A stretch of DNA of 36,363 bases from an uncultured Prevotella sp. (GCA_934196725.1 CAKPWR010000025.1:1-36363); one strand, 5' to 3'. Counted from the stretch's first letter, positions 1 through 8,450 are shown. Numbers and translations are program-made. The notes: generated by a model not told the origin, from the sequence alone.

Positions 1-171
1 GAACAGCAGAGCAGAACCATCCGACTGGATGTCAGCCGCCAGGAAATGGCGGATATCTTCGGTATCCAGAAGTTCTCGCTCCTCCGCTGCCTGTCCGAAT
101 TCGAGGAGAAGGGCGCCATCAGGATTGATGGCAAGACCATCACCATACTCAACTCGGATGACATGAAATAA
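1..171 (+). CDS. Crp/Fnr-family transcriptional regulator, C-terminal fragment
   Basis: The reading frame is open from the first base of the window and ends at TAA 169-171, so only the last 56 residues are visible. They match the winged helix-turn-helix of Crp/Fnr regulators: a segment with DVSRQEMADIFGIQKFSLLR (helix-turn-helix), then LSEFEEKGAIRIDGKTITIL (wing). Family knowledge: such proteins bind DNA as dimers and carry an N-terminal cyclic-nucleotide-like sensor domain, which lies outside the window, so the ligand cannot be judged. The next gene begins 9 bases downstream on the same strand, suggesting co-transcription. Confidence 0.8.
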   Translation, partial: EQQSRTIRLDVSRQEMADIFGIQKFSLLRCLSEFEEKGAIRIDGKTITILNSDDMK

Positions 172-180
172 GAAGCAAGA

Positions 181-786
181 ATGAATATTCAATCATTTTT
201 TAACAGTTCTCATGCCAATCAAAAGATTAATCCTAAGAGACTTAATGCTATAGATCTCTGGAAATACACTCGATCGATAGAGCCTGCATTCAACTGTCGA
301 TTACACTCCATCCTCTTACACGAACTATTGCTGTCTGAGGGTATTGTAAACCGCTTTGTAACTTGTCATCCCGCAGATTCCGAGGATTCCGACTGCCATG
401 TTGTTAACCTGGTGTGGCTGCCAGAATTACAGAAATGGGCTATGCTAGACTCGGATATGAATGCTTGGGCAGAAGATGAAAAAGGCACTCCACTTTCTCT
501 TGCAGAAATGCGTGAGCGATATATTGACGGCAGAGAAATTGTTTACCGTCCTCTCTTGAATTCAGATAATGATTTTGTTTATTACAGGGCATATTGGGCA
601 AAAAACTTATACTGGTTTGATACTTGGGAGACCACAGGCTATGGTCGCGAAGATAATAATCCTGCTTATCGAAACAATAATCGCCATATCGTGCTTGTTC
701 CTTCTGGATTCAAAGGTTTTGAACTTCCCGACCATTCAGTACTGACAACAGATGCTTCACGTTTCTGGGCAGCTCCCCAAAATTAG
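181..786 (+). CDS. Transglutaminase-like protein, short form
   Basis: A 201-residue protein of the transglutaminase-like (papain-type fold) kind. A likely Cys-His-Asp triad is visible: C39 in the stretch AFNCRLHSILLHELL, H73 in DCHVVNLVW, and D90 in WAMLDSDMNAW. The spacing and the local sequence around Cys and His are what the superfamily shows. Members act as cysteine proteases, peptide N-glycanases or cross-linking enzymes, and the sequence does not say which. No signal peptide is seen, so it is probably cytoplasmic. The start ATG lies 9 bases after the stop of the Crp/Fnr gene, with an in-frame stop immediately upstream; the purine-rich AAGAAG before the ATG could serve as ribosome binding site. 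The catalytic Cys lies only 39 residues in, so an N-terminal portion present in longer relatives may be missing. Confidence 0.75.
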   Translation: MNIQSFFNSSHANQKINPKRLNAIDLWKYTRSIEPAFNCRLHSILLHELLLSEGIVNRFVTCHPADSEDSDCHVVNLVWLPELQKWAMLDSDMNAWAEDEKGTPLSLAEMRERYIDGREIVYRPLLNSDNDFVYYRAYWAKNLYWFDTWETTGYGREDNNPAYRNNNRHIVLVPSGFKGFELPDHSVLTTDASRFWAAPQN

Positions 787-824
787 TAACTGCCATTTAC
801 TAGATCTACCCCAGGAACAAATAC

Positions 825-854
825 AATAGGCTTCAATGGCAAATCAAGCCTATT
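825..854 (+). other. Stem-loop downstream of the transglutaminase-like gene
   Basis: A perfect 9-bp inverted repeat (aataggctt at 825-833, aagcctatt at 846-854) with a 12-nt loop precedes the stronger terminator hairpin at 864. It may be an accessory 3'-end structure. Its T-run is short, so it is probably not the main terminator. Confidence 0.45.
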
Positions 855-863
855 TCATTGGCT

Positions 864-906
864 AACGAAAGTAGTTTCATGAGCACATGAAACTACTTTC
901 GTTTTT
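864..906 (+). terminator. Strong intrinsic terminator after the Crp/transglutaminase unit
   Basis: An 18-bp perfect stem (864-881 with 886-903) closes on a 4-base loop (agca) and runs into TTTTT at 902-906. It ends the plus-strand unit and faces the end of the convergent ttcA-like gene. On the minus strand only two T follow the stem, so it is better suited to plus-strand transcripts. Confidence 0.85.
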
Positions 907-926
907 ATTGCTTCTTCTACTATATT

Positions 927-1625
927 TTATTCCATAAAGACAGAACGCCAAAGACTATAGCGCGCTTCAGGATTCAACCGCTCCAAATGCTGGAAGACGG
1001 CTTGCATATCCGAACGGCGGGTAGTCTCTTCGTAAGGACACAACGCCTTCTGCTTAGTAAAATGCAACCCTTCTGCCACCTGACGGATATCCGCCTCATG
1101 CACCAGACAAAGGGGGCGGATAATGGTGAGGGGATAATGTTTTAAAGGAAGACTGGGCTGCATGGTGGAATGAGAACCCTCGAAGGTGATATTCATCAGC
1201 AGGGTTACGAGGATATCATCCATGTGATGGCCCAAGGCTATCTTGTTGAAACCATTATTTACCGCAAACTCGAAGAGCGTCTTGCGGCGATTCCAGGCAC
1301 AGAGGAAACAACGGGTCTTGCGGGGATCAGTGGATTCATCGAAAGAACTGTGCAGGATATGGAGCCTGATGCCATTCTCTGCACAGAAATCCTGCAGATA
1401 AGAACGGTCAGTCACGTAAGGAATGTTATCCATGATGATATGAGCTGCTTCCACTTCTATATGCGGTTTGAAGATACGGGCACGCTGAGCCAATAGCCTA
1501 ACCAGTTCCAGGGAATCCTTACCGCCACTCAAAGCAATGAGAATGCGATCACCATCTTCCAGAAGATGATAATCCACACAGCCCTTGTTGAAACGCTTTA
1601 ATACTTTCTGTTCTGCCTTTATCAT
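927..1625 (-). CDS. ttcA: TtcA-like tRNA thiolation ATPase (PP-loop)
   Basis: A 232-residue PP-loop ATP pyrophosphatase. The P-loop SGGKDS is at residues 33-38. A CxxC pair is at C106/C109 (RCFLCAWNRR), with a further cysteine, C196, in LCPYEETTR. This P-loop, CxxC and late-Cys layout is characteristic of TtcA, which uses an Fe-S cluster to put sulfur on cytidine 32 of some tRNAs; TilS lacks these cysteines. The length is somewhat shorter than E. coli TtcA, and Bacteroidetes carry such short TtcA-family members. True target specificity is not provable from sequence. It lies downstream of rny on the same strand, separated by a hairpin and a possible promoter of its own (1698-1705). Confidence 0.85.
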   Translation of the reverse strand: MIKAEQKVLKRFNKGCVDYHLLEDGDRILIALSGGKDSLELVRLLAQRARIFKPHIEVEAAHIIMDNIPYVTDRSYLQDFCAENGIRLHILHSSFDESTDPRKTRCFLCAWNRRKTLFEFAVNNGFNKIALGHHMDDILVTLLMNITFEGSHSTMQPSLPLKHYPLTIIRPLCLVHEADIRQVAEGLHFTKQKALCPYEETTRRSDMQAVFQHLERLNPEARYSLWRSVFME

Positions 1626-1644
1626 ATTATTTTAGAATAAAGAG

Positions 1645-1677
1645 AAAAGCCGCACCCTATAAACAGAGCACGGCTTT
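1645..1677 (-). terminator. Probable intrinsic terminator of rny
   Basis: On the minus strand AAAGCCG (1677-1671) pairs with CGGCTTT (1652-1646) and is followed by a T-rich run, TTTTCTCTTT. It lies 65 bases past the rny stop and 20 bases before the ttcA-like start. Confidence 0.6.
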
Positions 1678-1697
1678 ATCAAGATACATTCCCCAAC

Positions 1698-1705
1698 CAA
1701 AGGTA
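1698..1705 (-). promoter_or_regulatory. Possible -7 box for the ttcA-like gene
   Basis: TACCTTTG on the minus strand matches the Bacteroidetes -7 consensus TAnnTTTG. No TTTG is seen at the expected distance upstream. If used, the start of transcription (about 1692) lies before the hairpin at 1645-1677. Confidence 0.4.
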
Positions 1706-1741
1706 AGGAAACGACAATTTAAACTTCAATATTCACAAAAA

Positions 1742-3277
1742 TTACTTAGCGTAAGCCACGCTACGTGTCTCACGAATGACGGTAATCTTAACCTGACCAG
1801 GATAAGTCATCTCATTCTGAATCTTGGTAGCAATCTCGTCTGAGAGCTTGATACTCTGCTCATCAGTCATCTTATCTGCACCAACGATTACACGAAGTTC
1901 ACGACCAGCCTGGATAGCATAAGTCTTGGTTACACCAGGATAGCTCATGGCAATTGCCTCAAGATCGTTCAAACGCTTGATGTAAGCCTCAACAATCTCA
2001 CGGCGGGCACCAGGACGAGCACCTGAGATAGCATCACATACCTGAACAATAGGAGCTAACAGGGTGTTCATCTCCATCTCGTCGTGGTGAGCACCGATGG
2101 CATTGCAGATATCAGGCTTCTCCTTAAACTTCTCAGCAATCTTGGCACCATACAATGCATGTGGCAACTCGCTCTCCTCATCAGGCACCTTACCGATATC
2201 GTGCAACAGACCAGCACGCTTAGCCTTCTTAGGATTCAAGCCCAACTCTGAAGCCATGACAGCACAGAGATTTGCGGTTTCACGAGCATGCTGCAAGAGG
2301 TTCTGACCGTAAGAAGAACGATACTTCATCTTACCCACGATGCGAATCAACTCAGGATGCAAGCCATGGATACCGAGGTCAATAGCTGTACGCTTACCAG
2401 TCTCGATAATCTCATTATCCAACTGCTTCTTCACCTTGGCAACCACCTCCTCGATACGGGCTGGGTGAATACGACCGTCAGCAACCAACTGATGGAGCGC
2501 CAGACGGCAAACCTCACGACGCACAGGGTCGAAAGCAGAAATGACGATAGCCTCAGGAGTATCATCCACTACGATTTCTACACCTGTAGCAGCCTCCAAG
2601 GCACGGATATTACGACCTTCACGACCGATGATACGGCCCTTTACCTCATCGTTATCAATATGGAATACGCTAACAGAGTTCTCTATAGCAGTCTCAGTAG
2701 CTACACGCTGGATAGTCTGAATAACGATTTTCTTAGCCTGCTGGTTAGCATTCAGCTTAGCATCATCAATAATTTCGTTGATATAGCTGGCAGCATCAAG
2801 ACGAGCCTGATCCTTCAAGCTTTCGACCAGACGGTTCTTAGCTTCCTCAGCACTCAAACCTGAAAGCTCTTCCAGCTTAGCCTGCTCCTGCTTCTGCATC
2901 TTCTCAAGTTCCTGCTGCTTGACAATCAGGAGCTTCTTCTCATTGTCAACACGCTGCTGATACTGATCAACCTCCTGCTTGCGACGACCGAGATCCTCCT
3001 GACGCTGGTTGAGTGAAATCTCGCGCTGCTTAAGCTTGTTTTCACTCTGCTGAATGCGGGAATTGCGCTGCTGCACTTCCTTCTCCAATTCAGCTTTCTT
3101 ATTGAGGAACTTCTCTTTCACTTCGAGAAGTTTTTTCTCCTTTAATACTTCTGCCTCTTTATTGGCAGCATCAATCATTTCATTATATTTTCCCTTAATA
3201 ACATAACGGAAAATGAAAAAGCCCACGGCTCCACCTAGGCAGATACCGACTAAGGCTGCTATAATTGTTACTATCAT
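1742..3277 (-). CDS. rny: Ribonuclease Y
   Basis: A 511-residue membrane-anchored endoribonuclease that starts decay of many mRNAs. Domain order fits the family: one N-terminal membrane segment (about residues 2-26), a long charged coiled coil rich in E, K and Q (about 30-190), a KH RNA-binding domain with [15 protein letters not shown] near residue 215, and an HD phosphohydrolase domain with the metal-binding motif LLHDIGKV near residue 355 and AIGAHHDE further on. The length is typical for RNase Y (about 510-520). Upstream on the same strand lies zapA, 48 bases away, so it is probably read in the zapBA-rny unit from the promoter near 3950-3978. A hairpin terminator follows at 1645-1677. Confidence 0.96.
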   Translation of the reverse strand: MIVTIIAALVGICLGGAVGFFIFRYVIKGKYNEMIDAANKEAEVLKEKKLLEVKEKFLNKKAELEKEVQQRNSRIQQSENKLKQREISLNQRQEDLGRRKQEVDQYQQRVDNEKKLLIVKQQELEKMQKQEQAKLEELSGLSAEEAKNRLVESLKDQARLDAASYINEIIDDAKLNANQQAKKIVIQTIQRVATETAIENSVSVFHIDNDEVKGRIIGREGRNIRALEAATGVEIVVDDTPEAIVISAFDPVRREVCRLALHQLVADGRIHPARIEEVVAKVKKQLDNEIIETGKRTAIDLGIHGLHPELIRIVGKMKYRSSYGQNLLQHARETANLCAVMASELGLNPKKAKRAGLLHDIGKVPDEESELPHALYGAKIAEKFKEKPDICNAIGAHHDEMEMNTLLAPIVQVCDAISGARPGARREIVEAYIKRLNDLEAIAMSYPGVTKTYAIQAGRELRVIVGADKMTDEQSIKLSDEIATKIQNEMTYPGQVKITVIRETRSVAYAK

Positions 3278-3325
3278 TATTTATATATATTTATTTAAAT
3301 TCACTCAAAGTTAGCTGTTTAATGA

Positions 3326-3625
3326 TTATTTCAGAGCATCCTCTATTTCGGCAGTCAACTTCTCAAGAATCTCATTATAAGGCTGGGTATCATTCTTACC
3401 CTGTTCCTTTTCATATCTTAGGGCCACATCTAGTAGTGCCATATACAAAATCTCCTTGTCGCTCTTACGGCCTTTATAGATTTTGGTATATGAATTCACT
3501 ATATCGTCAATCAATTTTGCAGATTTACGATAATACTCCTCATCCTCTCTCGGTATTCTTACCGAAAGATCGGTATCATAGACATGTAACCTAATCTGTA
3601 ATTTGTCCTGTGTTTGATCTACCAT
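3326..3625 (-). CDS. zapA: Cell division protein ZapA
   Basis: A 99-residue cytoplasmic protein. The N-terminal half (QIRLHVYDTDLSVRIPREDE, then EEYYRKSAKLIDDIVN) is the ZapA beta-strand/helix head, and the C-terminal half is a helix expected to form a coiled coil. ZapA binds FtsZ and bundles filaments in the division ring. The gene lies 8 bases after the coiled-coil gene at 3634-3927 and 48 bases before rny. The pairing with a short coiled-coil protein resembles the ZapA-ZapB partnership of enterobacteria, although homology of that partner is not shown. Confidence 0.9.
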   Translation of the reverse strand: MVDQTQDKLQIRLHVYDTDLSVRIPREDEEYYRKSAKLIDDIVNSYTKIYKGRKSDKEILYMALLDVALRYEKEQGKNDTQPYNEILEKLTAEIEDALK

Positions 3626-3633
3626 CGCTCCGA

Positions 3634-3927
3634 TTATTTATCGCTCAGTAGCGTAATACATTTATTGACATCTCTGATGAGCTTGGCGATACGTTTCTGA
3701 GTTGTTTCAATATCAGCATCAGAAATCGTCATCATCTTCGCCATCTTCAAACTGTCATAATCATGCTGCACCTGAGTTAACTTATCCTCCAATTCTTTTA
3801 TTTTGGCATCCCGTTCATCCACCATGGCATAAAGCTCCGCATTCTCCTGCTTGACCTCGTCAAACTTGAGAATCATCTGCCTTACTCTTGTGGCAAACGT
3901 ATTGATTGTTTTCTCATTTGCACTCAT
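3634..3927 (-). CDS. Short coiled-coil protein, possible ZapB-like partner
   Basis: A 97-residue, highly charged protein without signal peptide or membrane segment. Residues about 18-65 show heptad-like spacing of hydrophobic residues (ILKFDEVKQENAELYAMVDE, then DAKIKELEDKLTQVQ), indicating a coiled coil. A second helix-rich part (ETTQKRIAKLIRDVNKCITLL) ends the protein. No enzymatic motif is visible. It is the first gene of an operon with zapA (8-base gap) and rny. Because it precedes zapA and is a small coiled coil, a role in division-ring assembly is a reasonable guess by context only. A good promoter (3947-3978) lies directly upstream. Confidence 0.8.
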   Translation of the reverse strand: MSANEKTINTFATRVRQMILKFDEVKQENAELYAMVDERDAKIKELEDKLTQVQHDYDSLKMAKMMTISDADIETTQKRIAKLIRDVNKCITLLSDK

Positions 3928-3946
3928 GCTTTTTTGTTTTTGGCTA

Positions 3947-3978
3947 CAAATTTAAGAGAATAATTTGAAAAAAACAAA
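3947..3978 (-). promoter_or_regulatory. Promoter of the coiled-coil gene-zapA-rny operon
   Basis: On the minus strand TTTG (3978-3975), 20 nt, then TAAATTTG (3954-3947). Both elements and their spacing fit the Bacteroidetes primary-sigma promoter, and the start codon is 20 bases further on. Confidence 0.7.
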
Positions 3979-4015
3979 TTTTCTACTATATTTTTTATAA
4001 TTTAAAGGGATTTAC

Positions 4016-4666
4016 TTACTTTCCCATCTTTTGCTTTGCCTTTTCTACATCTTCATCAGATGGGCGTGGCTCTTTCTTTGCCAGCATCAATACCTGGAAA
4101 GCAAAATCTGTTACCCATTGCTGACTGAAAGCTAATCGCTTATTGAATTGGCGCAACTGGAACACTGTCTTCAATGTACTGGCATCACTGTAGTCGTTCT
4201 TATTGAAGATGTCATCAACAGTCTTTGCAGTCAACTTGTATAAAGAATTTTTCATAAAACTAGGCAAGCGAAGCTTGAACTTCATCAAGTTGCCCATCAA
4301 CATCATCAAATCCTGTGTAAAGTTTTGGAACTGGATAAGATAAACATTCACATCCTGCAGTTTCTGGCAGTTTTTACGAATACTTGAATCAATTTCCTTG
4401 AAGAAGCTATCATCAGTATCATAAATATTCTTCATCATTTTCTTAACCTGCGCCTTTTCACCGATACCAAGCCGATTGTTTACTGTTGGAACATGCAAAC
4501 TGGTCTTGAACACACGCAAGTCTGGCAACATGGCCAAATTAGTAATACCTAATTGAGAAGCCAATGCAGCCTGGAAGTATACACGAACAAGCGTCATGTA
4601 GTCTTCCATTCCACCTACTTTCTTATCGTCATTTTTATGACCGAATAGTTTTGAAAATATTCCCAT
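4016..4666 (-). CDS. Protein of unknown function (216 aa)
   Basis: Not recognised. A 216-residue, basic, largely helical protein starting MGIFSKLFGHKNDDKK. There is no clear signal peptide and no obvious membrane span; the N-terminal IFSKLFG is a short amphipathic stretch that could touch a membrane. The middle has a Met/Leu/Phe-rich helix (FQNFTQDLMMLMGNLMKFKL) and the C-terminal tail is charged (PRPSDEDVEKAKQKMGK). No catalytic motif or cysteine cluster is visible; there is a single Cys. It stands alone on the minus strand with its own near-perfect promoter (4707-4737), about 90 bases upstream of the ZapB-like/zapA/rny unit, so it may be an independent gene that reads toward that operon. 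No terminator is seen after it. Confidence 0.8.
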   Translation of the reverse strand: MGIFSKLFGHKNDDKKVGGMEDYMTLVRVYFQAALASQLGITNLAMLPDLRVFKTSLHVPTVNNRLGIGEKAQVKKMMKNIYDTDDSFFKEIDSSIRKNCQKLQDVNVYLIQFQNFTQDLMMLMGNLMKFKLRLPSFMKNSLYKLTAKTVDDIFNKNDYSDASTLKTVFQLRQFNKRLAFSQQWVTDFAFQVLMLAKKEPRPSDEDVEKAKQKMGK

Positions 4667-4706
4667 CCTTATTATATTTTATACTTTAATGTTTGCAATT
4701 GTTCTG

Positions 4707-4737
4707 CAAAAATACAATAAAATCACTAAATATCAAA
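4707..4737 (-). promoter_or_regulatory. Promoter of the unknown 216-aa gene
   Basis: On the minus strand TTTG (4737-4734), exactly 19 nt, then TATTTTTG (4714-4707): the best -33/-7 pair in the window. The start codon is 41 bases past the -7 box. Confidence 0.75.
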
Positions 4738-4829
4738 ATCAAAGGGGCGTTTTTTCTTCATAAACATGTTTTTTCTTGCAAAATAGTCGATTTTATCATT
4801 TTTTCTATCCCAGTTTCAATTATTTTTAG

Positions 4830-4837
4830 TACCTTTG
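4830..4837 (+). promoter_or_regulatory. -7 box upstream of rfbA
   Basis: TACCTTTG, a match to TAnnTTTG, lies 45 bases before the rfbA start. A -33 TTTG is not evident. The rest of the 216-base gap to the divergent gene is AT-rich with homopolymer runs and holds no other recognisable element apart from the opposing promoter at 4707-4737. Confidence 0.6.
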
Positions 4838-4882
4838 CCGCGTTAATTAATTAATATTTTGTGTTCCAATTGAGAAGATAAT

Positions 4883-5761
4883 ATGAAAGGAATAGTTTTA
4901 GCTGGCGGGTCAGGTACAAGACTTTACCCAATTACCAAAGGAATCAGCAAGCAATTGATTCCAATATTTGACAAACCAATGATATACTATCCGGTATCAG
5001 TTTTGATGCTGGCTGGTATTAAGGAAATTCTCATTATCTCTACTCCATTCGACCTGCCTGGATTCAAAAGACTCTTGGGCGACGGTAGTGAATTAGGAGT
5101 ACACTTCGAGTATGCAGAGCAACCATCACCTGACGGATTGGCTCAAGCATTCATCATTGGTGAGGATTTTATCGGAGACGATAATGTATGCCTTGTATTA
5201 GGTGACAATATTTTTTATGGAGCTGGCTTTACAGGACTCCTCAAAGAAAGCGTAAAGGCTGCCACCGAAGGACAAGCTAGCGTATTCGGCTATTATGTCA
5301 ATGACCCTGAAAGATATGGCGTTGCTGAATTTGATAAGGATGGCAACTGTCTCAGCATTGAGGAAAAGCCAGCTGAGCCTAAGAGCAATTACGCAGTAGT
5401 AGGTCTATACTTCTATCCTAACAGCGTAGTAGAAGTAGCCAAGAGCATCAAGCCAAGTCCACGCGGAGAATTGGAAATCACAACTGTGAACCAGCATTAT
5501 CTTGCAGAAAAGACATTGAAGGTCAGGACACTCCAACGAGGTTTCGCATGGTTGGACACTGGAACTCATGACAGCTTGTCTGAAGCAAGTACATTCATTG
5601 AAGTAATCGAGAAAAGACAAGGTCTCAAAGTAGCTTGTCTCGAAGAAATTGCATACAAGCAAGGATGGATCAACAAAGAACAGTTACTGAAACTGGCTGA
5701 GCCTATGCTGAAAAATGGTTATGGCAAATATCTTCAGGATTTAGCTATTGGTCAACAATAA
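4883..5761 (+). CDS. rfbA: Glucose-1-phosphate thymidylyltransferase
   Basis: A 292-residue nucleotidyltransferase that makes dTDP-glucose from dTTP and glucose-1-phosphate, the first step toward dTDP-rhamnose and related sugars of surface polysaccharides. The N-terminal signature [20 protein letters not shown] starts at residue 6, followed by [19 protein letters not shown] near residue 110 carries the metal-binding Asp, and a later [19 protein letters not shown] segment is typical of RmlA. The length matches the family. The usual partners rfbB, rfbC and rfbD are not beside it. The following gene, 99 bases on and on the same strand, is the Wzc-like kinase, so the pair likely belongs to exopolysaccharide production. 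Confidence 0.95.
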   Translation: MKGIVLAGGSGTRLYPITKGISKQLIPIFDKPMIYYPVSVLMLAGIKEILIISTPFDLPGFKRLLGDGSELGVHFEYAEQPSPDGLAQAFIIGEDFIGDDNVCLVLGDNIFYGAGFTGLLKESVKAATEGQASVFGYYVNDPERYGVAEFDKDGNCLSIEEKPAEPKSNYAVVGLYFYPNSVVEVAKSIKPSPRGELEITTVNQHYLAEKTLKVRTLQRGFAWLDTGTHDSLSEASTFIEVIEKRQGLKVACLEEIAYKQGWINKEQLLKLAEPMLKNGYGKYLQDLAIGQQ

Positions 5762-5792
5762 TTTTGAATCTATCAAAATACATGCCACAAAG

Positions 5793-5808
5793 CACTGTTG
5801 CGACAGTG
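5793..5808 (+). other. Small stem-loop between rfbA and the wzc-like gene
   Basis: cactgt (5793-5798) and acagtg (5803-5808) form a 6-bp stem with a 4-base loop. It is not followed by a T-run, so a terminator is unlikely; an intercistronic processing or stability element is possible. Confidence 0.35.
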
Positions 5809-5860
5809 ACATTATTATATAATTAAGGTATAAATTCAAGAAAACAACGTTAAAAGAATA

Positions 5861-8416
5861 ATGGAACAGAACAAGAACTTAGAATTAGAAGGCGCAGTTC
5901 TAGAACAAGAAGAGAAATCAGCCATTGATTTTCAGCTGATTTATACAACCCTGATCCTCAACTGGAAATGGTTTGTACTCTCTCTTGTTGTATGCTTGGG
6001 CTTAGGTTACACTTACTTGAGATATGCAACCCCTGTATATCAAGCATCAACCAAAGTATTGATAAAAGATGATGATCAGAACAAGGGTCGTGGTGGAATG
6101 AGCAGTATGATTCAGAATGCCACCAACTTGGGTTTCATGTCTAATTCTAATGGTATTGACAACGAGATTGAAATCTTATCGGCTCACGATTTGGCGAAAG
6201 AAGCTGTATATGATATGAAACTCTACGTTAACTATTACCATAAAGGTACTGTCAAGAACCATTTGGTATACAAAAATCAGGAAGTAAACGTAGACCTCGA
6301 TGCCAAGCACCTCAAGACATTAAATGCACCTATCAAATTGGTTATCGAGAAGGAAAATGGCAAATACAAGATCAAGGGTACTTATTATAAGCCTATTGAT
6401 GCATTCACGGCAGAAAAAGATCCTACGACATTTGAAAAAACCGTTGCCCTGCTCCCTGCATGTATCAACACCCGTGTCGGTACAATTTACATTACCAAGA
6501 ATCAGAATATCACCATGATAGATGGTGACGTATTGAAAGCCGTCATCAATTCACCAGAGGCTATGGCTGAAAAATACGCTGGCGCATTGAGCGTAAGCCA
6601 GACTTCAAAGACCACAACGATTGCTGAGCTTGTATTGAAAGACGAAGTACCACAGAGAAGTTTGGATTATCTGAATACACTCATCAAGGTATACAACAGA
6701 CAGGCAAACATCGACAAGAATGAAATTGCATACCGTACAGAACAATTCATCAACAGCCGTCTTGAAAAGATCAATACCGAACTGGGAAGTACAGAAGGAC
6801 AGCTCGAGAGCTACAAAAAGCGCAACAGAGTTGTTGAATTAAAGCTCAATGCTACTGCAGCTATCGCCAACGCTGATGTTTATACACAGAAGCTCAACGA
6901 TGCAAATACACAGATAGAATTGCTGAACGAACTTGGCAAGTACATGGACGACCCAAGCAACAAGTACCAGCCAATTCCATCTAACGTAGGTTTGAGTGAT
7001 GAGAGCTCTACCGCACTCATCAACCAATATAACAAGATTGCATTGGAACGCAACAACAGTTTGCATGCAGCCAGCGAAGCTTCTCCTACCGTCACTCCAT
7101 TGACAGCACAATTGGAAGCTCTCACCTCTTCTATCAGAAGAGCTATGCGCCAGGCTAAGCTTGGTTTGGAGATTCAGCGCAACAGCATTGCTTCTCAGGC
7201 TAATCAATATGACAGCAAAATCGGAAGTTCACCTGAGCAGGAGCGAATCTTAACTCAAATTGGTAGACAACAGGAGGTAAAGTCTGGACTTTATCTGATG
7301 TTGCTCCAGAAGAGAGAGGAAAACTCTATTTCCCTAGCTGCTACAGCTGATAAGGGTAAGGTTATCGATGCCCCATCACTCATGGGTAAGGTTAGCCCTA
7401 AGAGTTCTATCATCATGCTCATAGCATTGGTTCTCGGATTGGCTATTCCTGCAGGTATCCTCTTCCTGATTGAATTCTTCAAGTATAAGATTGAAGGTCA
7501 TGAAGATGTTCTCAAACTGACACAGATTCCTGTCATCGCAGATATTCCTGTGGCAAGTGACGCTGCCAAGAAGGAAGGTAAGGCCGACATCGTGGTTCAC
7601 CAGAACAAGAACAACCTGATGGAGGAAATATTCCGTGGCTTGCGTACCAACATGCAGTTTGTCCTGAAGGACAATGAAAAGGTCATCATGTTCACCTCTT
7701 CAACATCCGGTGAAGGTAAGACCTTCGTAGCATCAAACGTTGCCATCTCTCTCGCCTTGCTGGGCAAGAAGATTGTCATGGTAGGTCTTGATATCCGTAA
7801 ACCTCGTCTGGCTGAGTTGTTCCAGATTGACAACCACCACCAGGGTATCACCAATCTGATTGTTCACGACCATAATTCATGGGAAGACATTCAGAAGCAG
7901 ATTGTCGCATCAGGCGTCGACAGCAAGCTCGACCTTCTGATGGCTGGTCCTGTACCACCTAACCCAGGTGAGTTGGTAACAAGAGCCAGTCTTGACAACA
8001 TCATCGACCAGTTGAAGGAACATTACGATTACGTAATCCTCGATACTGCTCCTGTAGGATTGGTTAACGATAGTTTGCAATTAGGACGCTTGGCAAACCT
8101 TTGCGTATTCATCTGCCGCGCAGACTATACTCCAAAGGCGAGCTTCGGCATGATCAACGGTTTGAATACAGAAAAGAAATTGCCTAACATGTGCCTCGTA
8201 CTGAATGGCGTTGACCTCTCTAAGAAGAAGCACAGCTTCTACTATGGTGTAGGTAAATATGGCAAATATGGCAAGTATGGCAATTACGGAACTTACGGCT
8301 CTTACGGAAAGTACGGCAAATACGGCAAGTATGGTACTTACGGCCAGTATGGAAGCTATGGCAATTATAGCAACAGCCATTATGGCGCAAACAATGATAC
8401 AAGTATCAAGGTATAA
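5861..8416 (+). CDS. Wzc-like polysaccharide co-polymerase / BY-type tyrosine kinase
   Basis: An 851-residue inner-membrane protein that controls chain length and export of capsular or exopolysaccharide. Order: cytoplasmic N-terminus; first membrane helix (WKWFVLSLVVCLGLGYTYL, about 32-52); a long periplasmic Wzz/GNVR region with coiled-coil stretches; second membrane helix (SSIIMLIALVLGLAIPAGIL, about 515-540); and a cytoplasmic P-loop tyrosine-kinase domain with Walker A in SSTSGEGKT (about 612-621), the A' motif VGLDIRKPRL (Asp644) and Walker B in YVILDTAPVG. The C-terminal tail is extraordinary: 13 consecutive G-x-Y triplets (8252-8368), 16 tyrosines in about 45 residues. BY kinases autophosphorylate C-terminal Tyr clusters, so this tail is the expected phosphorylation site. 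No wza export gene is adjacent. A terminator follows at 8451-8482. Confidence 0.95.
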   Translation: MEQNKNLELEGAVLEQEEKSAIDFQLIYTTLILNWKWFVLSLVVCLGLGYTYLRYATPVYQASTKVLIKDDDQNKGRGGMSSMIQNATNLGFMSNSNGIDNEIEILSAHDLAKEAVYDMKLYVNYYHKGTVKNHLVYKNQEVNVDLDAKHLKTLNAPIKLVIEKENGKYKIKGTYYKPIDAFTAEKDPTTFEKTVALLPACINTRVGTIYITKNQNITMIDGDVLKAVINSPEAMAEKYAGALSVSQTSKTTTIAELVLKDEVPQRSLDYLNTLIKVYNRQANIDKNEIAYRTEQFINSRLEKINTELGSTEGQLESYKKRNRVVELKLNATAAIANADVYTQKLNDANTQIELLNELGKYMDDPSNKYQPIPSNVGLSDESSTALINQYNKIALERNNSLHAASEASPTVTPLTAQLEALTSSIRRAMRQAKLGLEIQRNSIASQANQYDSKIGSSPEQERILTQIGRQQEVKSGLYLMLLQKREENSISLAATADKGKVIDAPSLMGKVSPKSSIIMLIALVLGLAIPAGILFLIEFFKYKIEGHEDVLKLTQIPVIADIPVASDAAKKEGKADIVVHQNKNNLMEEIFRGLRTNMQFVLKDNEKVIMFTSSTSGEGKTFVASNVAISLALLGKKIVMVGLDIRKPRLAELFQIDNHHQGITNLIVHDHNSWEDIQKQIVASGVDSKLDLLMAGPVPPNPGELVTRASLDNIIDQLKEHYDYVILDTAPVGLVNDSLQLGRLANLCVFICRADYTPKASFGMINGLNTEKKLPNMCLVLNGVDLSKKKHSFYYGVGKYGKYGKYGNYGTYGSYGKYGKYGKYGTYGQYGSYGNYSNSHYGANNDTSIKV
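8252..8368 (+). repeat. Coding 9-bp tandem repeat (G-x-Y) in the kinase tail
   Basis: Thirteen 9-base units encode Gly-x-Tyr, with x = K K K N T S K K K T Q S N. The first six (8252-8305) and the next six (8306-8359) look like copies of one 54-base block, KKKNTS and KKKTQS. Codon choice varies within units (tat/tac, ggt/ggc/gga), so it is not a fresh perfect microsatellite. Confidence 0.95.
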
Positions 8417-8450
8417 GCAAGTAATTAAAATATAACAGCTAAAATAAAGA

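Noticed and set aside
1170..1496. 108-residue open frame opposite the ttcA-like gene
   Set aside because: Shadow of the PP-loop gene, which has P-loop and cysteine motifs in the right order.
3278..3325. 6S RNA gene beside zapA, as in other bacteria
   Set aside because: Only 48 bases separate zapA and rny, too short for a 6S RNA.
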